64,000 nucleotides of DNA from Prostheceraeus crozeri (Eukaryota; Platyhelminthes; Polycladida; Euryleptidae). How positions within the stretch are numbered: position 1 is the first letter of the stretch; the number at the start of each line of letters is the position of its first letter. Shown piece after piece: positions 56,535 through 64,000 of the stretch. The DNA is taken from assembly GCA_907163375.1 (NCBI GenBank), contig CAJQUW010011512.1, forward strand, positions 310,001 through 374,000, in the 5' to 3' direction. Both the position numbers and the translations under genes were made by a program. The notes under the pieces are model-generated. The model worked only from the letters and a program-made list of their open reading frames with translations, was not told the DNA's origin and made no database searches.

Positions 56535-57310
56535 TCATTTCTTTTTTATTTCTATACTTACAACTCAGTAGTGTCTTGCATTATGCTGTTATTTAGTCTG
56601 CTGTGTCTACAATGAAGCTAGTTTCAGTTCGTCTCTTTTTCTGTAAAAGTATGACCACGATGTTCTCCCTCCTAATCGTTTCTTTCCCATCAAATTATTG
56701 CTGATAACTTTCAGTGTGACTGTTGTAATGCTTTCGTTATTTATGTCATTTGCTTGTGAAGCTCTAGTTTAAGGATAAATGGCAATTATCAACACTGTCA
56801 ATTTGACGCCAATTCTCAACTTTGTTCATTCATAGTATTTCAAGGTTTTCAATTCATTTAAACATAGAAACATTTGAATTCTACCAAATGGAATTCTCTT
56901 TCTATTCCAATAAACCACATCATTTGTTTTGATTGATTCGTTCTATCCATCACATGATTTCTTCGCGGCGATAATTCGTAAAACGTGATAACACGCACAT
57001 TAGTAAGACGTCACAATTTCAGAAATTGGCGAATTTCCGAATTCTTGAATTTAGATATTCCACTTTATACTTTTATCTTTTCTTCCGTATTTGTTCAGTG
57101 TTTCGTAGCTGTAGATGTAAATTAATTTTGACGTGTATTTAGTAGTTGTGCTAGCTTTTTTTATATTTGATTAGTTTGCACACTCCAACTTGAAAGTCAA
57201 CTTCGACTTCTTGTGAATGTATTAGTTACTAAGAGTAGTTACTAACAGCCAATTTCTATAATAGGTCCTCTGAACAGAGCAATCCAAAGTTAATATTTCC
57301 ATCATTAGTG
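56535..57310. other. Non-coding DNA, nothing recognised
   Basis: AT-rich flank between two SINE-A copies. No exon was seen. Confidence 0.5.
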
Positions 57311-57475
57311 GTCTCGTTTTGGTCCAGAGGTGGAATCCCTAAAGTGTCATTGGAAGTCGGCAGGAAGGGCATCCGGATTAAAAGTACCGGATCGCAAGTA
57401 CCACAACGCTCCAGATGTCAGCACCGTCCAAGCCCCCAGTATGGGGAGTAGTGACGTTAAAGCTTCACTTTTTGC
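57311..57475 (+). repeat. SINE-A with the A-box region deleted
   Basis: GGTCTCG jumps directly to TTTTGGTCCAGAGGTGGAAT, so the A box and the segment up to the B-box region are absent. The rest (GTGTCATTGGAAGTCGGCAG, CATCCGGATTAAAAGTACC, CACAACGCTCCAGATG, CCCCCAGTATGGGGAGTAGT) is complete. A short duplicated AAGTACC(GGATCGC)AAGTACC lies inside. Confidence 0.85.
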
Positions 57476-59189
57476 AGTAGTCCTGCGTGCAGCATATTGA
57501 TGTTGGTTTTTTTACCGCATCCACAGTACCTCAGAAGCCTATCGAATGCATCGAACATACCCTCCCTCTCCTTTATTCCTGAATGTTGCAGAATCCTATT
57601 TTTTATTCACATTTCTCAAAGAGCATGTCAGTTCGGTTTGTAAAACGTTTTATTATGAGATCCGTACAATATGTTCTATCAGACGCTGCCTCTTCAGAAA
57701 AGTTGCATATAATCTAGTTACCTCTGGTAGTACCTGTAACACAAACATAAGTTTTAGATATCGCTGCGAACGCTTTGTTATTTGAATTTTATTTATTTTA
57801 TATCCATGTCTTGTCTAGACTTAAACAAAAACATTATTTTCCTACCTACATGACACCGTTGTTTGTTGATTATTGAATCTACTTCGACCATAGACAATAT
57901 TGATACAATGAATAAGATATTCCGATTGTTTAGATGATGACATGATTTGAATGAATTTAATCGGTCAAATCAATAAATCTTAAGTTTCTGATAAGATGAA
58001 ATTTGATTTCAACACCTCTTGTCAAGTTTCGTCACTGATGCTAGCGCCGACACTGATACAACATCTAATATCACTAGGAGATCATTCGCGACTCTACTAT
58101 TACTTGCAAACGAATAAAAGCATTTCTTTACTATCTACGATATGAATTGCCTTAAAGTGTAGAGTTACATTTGAATCAATCGTTCATTCGAATGCAATGA
58201 CGCACGAGTCCCTATTTTTATCGGTATATAGCCTCATGACGTTAGTTTCCCGTTCTATCTGTTTGAAAAAAAGAAACAAGTGGATGCATTTTCAATAAAC
58301 AAAGTCACATGAAATAACTTCAATCCATGAAAGCTGACTAAGCTGTTACTTTGATATTCTAAATATTCAGTCTTAATATTTTCAAGATCTGTCAGAAGCC
58401 TTATCCTCATCAGTATATTAAAATCATGAAATGACAACATCAAAGCAGTAATTCCTCGTTTCTTCATTTCGAGAACAACTCAAGCACAAGAAATACCCAT
58501 ATAACATACATTATTCGTTATCGATCGGTTTTCATGTTCAACTTTTTGCTAAACCTGGACGGAAATCTGATGAAATTCTTTTCTGTTGTTTGCCATTGGA
58601 GATGAATTTTTTCCAACTGATGAAATATTTTCCTTTATTCTGCTAACCGTCTAGTGTGAATATTTCGATGTAATGAAATTTACCAAACTGCCTCTCAGTC
58701 GTCGTCATATTTACTCTCTCAGATGGATTCTGAAAATTAGTTTGTTCACTCTGTTTTGAGTTTCGGTCATCAGAAGTGTCCATGTATACGTAAGTCATCT
58801 TCCCGTACATATAGAGATGTTTCAAAGACTATTAATTAAGTCGACGAAGTTTCTTTTAAATGGCATTCACTTTCACACTTCAATGTAATGTAGATCTTGA
58901 CTAACTCAGCATCATGTTCGAAAGTTCTGCATCAAATGGTAGATTATTATTGCTACTCTTCAAATACTCACACAAGAGATTAAAAAATTGGATTGCCATT
59001 TAATAACTCTTTTTAATCAATTAATTGAAATTGGGATTACTAAGAAATCAATTAGCTAAAATTTTATTTTTCAATAGCCCTGTTTCAAGGACATCCTGCT
59101 TTCTTAATACAAATTAACGATGACGTGCATCTGTGCATAGTGAATAAATAGCTGAGGAATCCTTGATAGTAGCTGAGCAGACATTGAAC
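57476..59189. other. Non-coding DNA, nothing recognised
   Basis: About 1.7 kb of AT-rich sequence. No frames with domains and no repeats. Confidence 0.5.
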
Positions 59190-59770
59190 ACCTCGCAGCT
59201 GATGACCTTGATAATTGTTGTCGAAGACAGGTAATCAAATTGCAATGAATTCGCATGCCGTTGGTGCACCCATTCGGACACAGGACGATTTCTACCTCTT
59301 CCTGTCGCTTGTTCTTCCGAGACAGTCGGTCGCAGTTTCTCCCGTCCACTTTGTAATAACATTAAGCGAGTTTCGTCGGGTCTCCCTCTAGATCTTCCTC
59401 CACTTGTCCGTGCATGATGGTCTTTCATAAGGTGCTCTCTTGTCTGCTGGCGTGCCCGAACCATTACAACCTCCTGGTTTTAACAATTTTCAGCAAAGTG
59501 TTCACCGCTCCATATTTGCGTCATCCTTTTTCTCTTATGTACTCGTTGGTCCTTCTTTCTTTCCATGATATGCCGAGTATCCTTCTTAGGTACTTCCAGT
59601 CAAATCATCTACTCATTTTTCTGTCTTCTTGCTGAGAGTCCAGGATTCGCATCCGTTCAGAGTTGTGGCATTGACTGTGGCGCGTAATAGATTCACTTTA
59701 ATTCTGATCGATGGTTTTTCTCTTTCCAGATCTTGTCCAAGCAATTAATTCCTTCGCTGATCTTCCATCT
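59190..59770 (-). pseudogene. LINE reverse-transcriptase C-terminal fragment, several stops and shifts
   Basis: The minus strand reads VNLLRATVNATTLNGCESWT, then KYLRRILGISWKERRTNEY, then LLKIVKTRRL in broken frames. Further on, a frame with EHLMKDHHARTSGGRSRGRP fills the expected GRP position. This is the block order (LYGCE.WTLTK...., M.R..L.ISWKDR.TNEE, ...RR....GH..R) of a widespread LINE group's C-terminal half. More of the protein is kept here than at 31100 or 38330, but it has more stops. Confidence 0.78.
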
Positions 59771-61648
59771 TCTGTAGCTATGGAGCTGAGGCAATTGAAG
59801 CTCTTTCAATCATCAACTTGTGCGTTATAATTGTATAATTCTTCGCAGTTTTCTTTCCATCTTCTTGTCACATCTTATTTCCTAGGCTTCATACTCAGGT
59901 GGAAACCTTCATGATCAACCTGTAAATTTCATTCTAGTGTGAAGAATTATAGGTCTTCCTATCGCTTTTCCTGAGATAAAAAGAGCAATCGCTTCCGGAA
60001 AAATAATGATTTTTTTGGACCAAAAGAAAAACGTCTATCTTGACTTCTATCTGGTAGCCTTTCTCAAGTTATATTTAGATGATTTTACCAGTGATTGACG
60101 TCAACTTGATTACCTCACTTGATAATCCGACTTTTATATCCACAAACAACGCATGCAGAGAAGCAACTAAACTTAGTATGATTACAACTGATGCATGCCA
60201 ACTTTCTTTAACCATGGTTAACTTTCAACTGTAACCAGCCAAATACCAGACAAATTATTAGTTAGAATGATCAGACAAGTTCAACAGACAATGTGAGACA
60301 ATGGGCAGCCAAAAATGGCTGCTCAGCAGACAATCAGACAGTTACCAGGCAAAATATCAGACAACTACTTTTCTAGAACTTTTATCTCTGAAGCGATTCA
60401 ACAACAGCGAAGCATATCTACATACTCCCAACCACATTCGCTGTCACTCTGCCTCAATCTCGCACACTTATATACTTATCATGAATCACTCGGACACCTT
60501 ATCAGTTATCTTTTTCTGATTTAATAACGACTTCAGGGAAACACATGCCCTTAGAAATTGTAATGAACATTGTAGAAATTGAAATAAAATATGGCATCAA
60601 TATGTCAAATATCCATAGCTGCAATTGCCATGACTCAATGAGTAGAAAAGAACTCTACTCATTTTACGCCTTACATATTCATGTAATTGAAATCATCAAT
60701 TATACCATTCAATTTTGATAAAAGTTTATATACCAGTCTGAAGTAGTATGATATGCAGTAACTGCAATAATAAAAATTAGTCGTGCAATGAGACAAAAAT
60801 TGTCTGATTAGCAGGATTTTGATAATACGTAACATCAGCCAAATTACTAAATTGGCTGAAAAATTGTCGGTTAAGCGGCTGCTTACAGTTTACAGTGGAA
60901 CATCAATAAGCAAGCATCTGTCTTTAGGAGATGAATACCATCCTCATCTCATTCCCGTTGAAAAAATATTGGAACTCTCAAGGGATTCCTATCCCATTCA
61001 TGAAGAGAACATTATTCCAACCCACTTTTACTATTTTCATAAGTATGTCTTTATTATTATTATTATTAAATATGGTTTTTTCAATCTGTTCTATTACACC
61101 TGCTGTTATGTAGAGAAGATGCTGTCGCTTCTTAGACTGTAATTATCAATTCCGCTATAGCTATTCGGCTTTCACTTTTCATCTTAGTTCGCTAATGCAA
61201 TTGTCCCATTGTTAACGCTGGAAAATATTTTTTATTATTGTATTACTGCAGCTATGTACATACCTTTGTATATGAAGCTAAACACATTTAGATTTTACAA
61301 GCATCTAAATGCTGGCAGGCACAATATTTTCATCAAATGTTATCTTTAAGTTTATGCTTTTGACCGTTCTCGCATACATTGCCGATCACATGCTTGACTG
61401 GAAGACATTCCATACCGCTGAGAAGACGCAGAAAATTGTCATTTAGTGGCACTTCAATCTGTCTGCCATTGACATTTACATGTGTATTCTTCGATGCTGT
61501 TTGAAGAGAAGAGGAACCGAGAAGTACTCGGTCGACGAGCAGATTCATGGGTGTTCATCATTCTGCGTGTCATTTTCGGCCTTGTTCTCTGCAGCGACTC
61601 GTGCTCAAATCTATCCACTACTGACATAAACGAATTGACCGAGACATC
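59771..61648. other. Non-coding DNA with a short ATT microsatellite
   Basis: A (TTA)n/(ATT)n microsatellite of about 20 bp lies near 61050-61069. No other structure or gene was recognised. Confidence 0.5.
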
Positions 61649-62171
61649 CACAGAATTAGATTGTTTTAGCGTGTCACTTTGCTAGAATTGCAAACTGATT
61701 CAAAACGATGGCACATGCAGGAACTTACTAAGTGGGCAAAAAGAAATTTTTAATACCTTGCAGAGATGGGAAAAATAGTCGTGCGTCGCTTGCGAATTTT
61801 TGTGAATTCCTTCAAAATGCTCCAATTGCCACGATTCCTTCAGATTCGAAGAATTCAGATCATTGCGTCAAAGTTTTCTCGATAATGTTGGGCCCTCCGA
61901 TCATTATTGAAAAAGTTAGCAGGCGCACTAAAAACGTTCACAAACTTCTCTGTAGAACTTGACATCGACTGCGTCTCTTTGCTGTGTGATCCGGTTGATA
62001 ACAGTCACTGAAGCTTCTCACAATTTGGCGTGTTTAATGTTGAACTGGCTGCTCTCATTGTTCGATTGCTATGGTATTATGTCTTCATATTGTGCCATTT
62101 CATAAACGCTACATGTTCCAATGTTTCCTTTCTAGTCAAACAGAAGAAGAGACAGCCTGTCTAATTCTGTG
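61649..62171. mobile_element. Non-autonomous hAT-like DNA transposon, family M1, copy 2 (perfect ends and TSD)
   Basis: The ends CACAGAATTAGA and TCTAATTCTGTG are exact inverted repeats. The flanks gagacatc at 61641-61648 and 62172-62179 are an exact 8-bp duplication. The interior matches 9062-9583, for example TGATGGCACATGCAGGAAC in copy 1 against CGATGGCACATGCAGGAAC here, GAGATGGGAAAAATAG, TTGTTCGATTGCT and AGAGACAGCCTGTCTAATT. The length of 523 bp equals the other copy within 1 bp. No transposase. Confidence 0.93.
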
Positions 62172-62179
62172 GAGACATC

Positions 62180-63559
62180 TGATGATCGGAGCATCTGTCG
62201 AGACTTCACAAAGAAGTTGATTTAGCTTTTCAAGAAATCATATCAATTGCTCATAACATGGCATAAATTCACTATCTAATTTATAGACACACTGACAAGT
62301 CTGCAACGCTTTCATTGTCAAATTTGCACTGATGATAATCAGATGGAAAGTGTTCTCTTGGATATTCCTAATACTCAGATCGTTAGTCTTGTGCATTGAT
62401 AAGATGTTCTGCATTCCGACAATATTTCCATAAAGCATTACCGAAATAGACTCAAAAGGAATTTCATCAACTACACAACTTCAAGGAGTGGAGATTGGAA
62501 TTCACTAAGCCAAGGTTCTAAGGTTTCCATTCAACTGGATGCATGTAGATTCGTTTATCGGCATTCAATTGATGTTTCTAATCATGTTCTCGTGCGTTCG
62601 CTCGATTGAACGTTTGAAAACAAGTCAGGATTGACTTGAATTGTTTACATAGAAAACACCCACCTATCAAGAACCTAATCAATTTTTAAAATGTATTTTT
62701 CTACAGACTTGAAATTATAAAATTGATTGATGATGGAATTTTTAAACAGGAAATCGATGTAGATAAATCTAAAAGCAAAATTCGTTCGCTTATTTGATCT
62801 CTAAAAAGCAGACAGTTATATGATCTGGAGAGCTGAGGTGATTTGAATAGGTCTCAGTTTATACTCGTTTTTCCAAAATACAATTCGAAGTTTATCACAA
62901 GCATAGGAATATTCCGACATTCTAGAGTCGCTCCTAATAATCGCAGTGAATTAGCGCATGGTTTGCAATTCCGTTCATTTGCTGAACACGCAGCATATAT
63001 GTTCCAATTTCGCTTTTCAGTAAAGGATTTTTCTTCTTTGCTTTGTTGATTACATCAGGCACGGCCAGTCTGGCGGCCTAAGTAACTGGCAGACCGGTAG
63101 GCCTATAATGTAGCAGGCTTCTTTAATGTAGAGCTCAGGCCAGTTTAATACAGGGCTAAGTACCGGTGTCAGATCAGTCACAATATGAAAGGAATTTGTA
63201 TTTGCAAAATTGTTGGATGCATAATAATGTTCATCAATCACATTTGATAAGCCTGTGGGCACATTTATAATAAGTTAAATTCATTTGCACATTTTTTGCC
63301 GTAGAGACGTTTCTATATACGTGCTCGTCGGCATGACTAGATAGCATTACAATATTAAACATGCTATTACAGTATTATAGTATTTATATAGTATTTACAC
63401 TCAATGATGCAATATATTGAGCTGCGCAGAATAGACCTGGTATTCTTTGTAAAATCGCTGTGATTGACATAGTTCTAATTATGACCGGTGGCTACAATGT
63501 TCGCATGTGATTTGCGCTTATCACTTGCAGCGTTTCAGAGTTGCATGTAACTATATGCA
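62180..63559. other. Non-coding DNA, nothing recognised
   Basis: AT-rich, with a slightly GC-richer patch at 63055-63115. No exon or repeat recognised. Confidence 0.5.
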
Positions 63560-63643
63560 AATTTGATGGAGCGACACAATGTCTATGTAACATCAAATGA
63601 GAATTTGATGGAGCGACACGATGTCTATGTACCTTCCAATGAG
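63560..63643. repeat. Two-copy 42-bp tandem repeat
   Basis: The unit AATTTGATGGAGCGACAC followed by (A/G)ATGTCTATGTA and AATGAG occurs at 63560-63601 and again at 63602-63643, with five or so differences in the last third. It is the only clean minisatellite-scale tandem duplication noticed in the window. Confidence 0.8.
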
Positions 63644-64000
63644 AATTTTTAGATGATCAACACGACTTGAAGCTCTTTTAACATGATAAGGGGAACTCAA
63701 GGACGCCGCTTATAATATGCCATTTCTAAAAGCATTAATACATGCATTTTATAGCAGCATCTTAAGCATCACTGCTGCATTTAATACCCATGGCACTGTA
63801 GTTGATTATGATATACTAGTAATAAATTGATTCTAATTGATGAAACACTATATTGATATTGAAAATCGATCCGTCTCATAAAAGTCTCATATTTATCGGT
63901 GATTAGATTTTGCAACATCATTCTGCTCTATGCGTCCTTAAGGCCAGATTAAGTTGGCTGTCCGCGTTGGACGAAGCTCAGTTACCTTGAATTCAAGCTC
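63644..64000. other. Non-coding DNA to window end
   Basis: AT-rich with nothing recognised. The window ends within it. Confidence 0.5.

Noticed and set aside
1-64000. CRISPR arrays, bacterial operons, LTR retrotransposons
   Set aside because: No regularly spaced direct repeats, no prokaryotic gene packing, and no long direct terminal repeats with TG...CA ends were seen. The A-B-A repeat at 47846 lacks such ends.

Overview
This window looks like about 64 kb of AT-rich, non-coding nuclear DNA from an animal, probably an invertebrate. The reasons are GT-AG bounded exons, several families of tRNA-derived SINEs, 3' fragments of at least five non-LTR retrotransposons, a Penelope-like element (PLE) with a GIY-YIG domain, a Tc1/mariner fragment, and several non-autonomous DNA transposons with intact target-site duplications (TSDs). 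There is no prokaryotic gene organisation. The exact taxon cannot be read from the sequence. Most open frames of 60-120 codons are chance frames.

Host coding sequence is very sparse. Two exon candidates are supportable, both on the + strand. One is an internal exon at 36421-36670 (acceptor tttccag, donor gtgagt) encoding a Pro/Gln/His-rich segment. The other is a possible first coding exon at 41787-41936 in a CpG-rich patch with a gtgagt donor. They could belong to one gene with an alternative promoter or to two genes. If so, the region around them is intronic, including an 845-bp hAT-like element 205 bp downstream of the first exon.

The left third (1-26 kb) holds a 17-bp perfect hairpin, a degraded mariner transposase, a LINE 3' fragment, several SINEs, a 522-bp 8-bp-TSD element (9062-9583), a 972-bp 8-bp-TSD element (16361-17332), an inverted-repeat element near 19.3-19.9 kb, and a 422-bp transposon nested inside a SINE (20523-20944). 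The middle (26-45 kb) holds a 757-bp near-perfect palindrome with TA flanks (26841-27597), a second copy of the nested transposon (28319-28718), LINE fragments, the PLE with a hammerhead-like core downstream, the two exons, the 845-bp hAT-like element and a GC-rich inverted-repeat element (42704-43316). The right third (45-64 kb) holds more SINEs, a composite repeat (47846-48670), two perfect DR1 nuclear-receptor-type half-site pairs, two LINE fragments, and the second copy of the 523-bp 8-bp-TSD element (61649-62171).

The clearest results are structural. Five insertions have 8-bp target duplications readable on both sides (three perfect copies at gttggaac, aataaaag and ttgaaatc; perfect gagacatc; near-perfect tctgcaat/tctccaat), with a sixth near-perfect pair at 9.1 kb. 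They define four non-autonomous transposon families. The nesting gives relative ages, and the palindrome could transcribe into a long double-stranded hairpin RNA.
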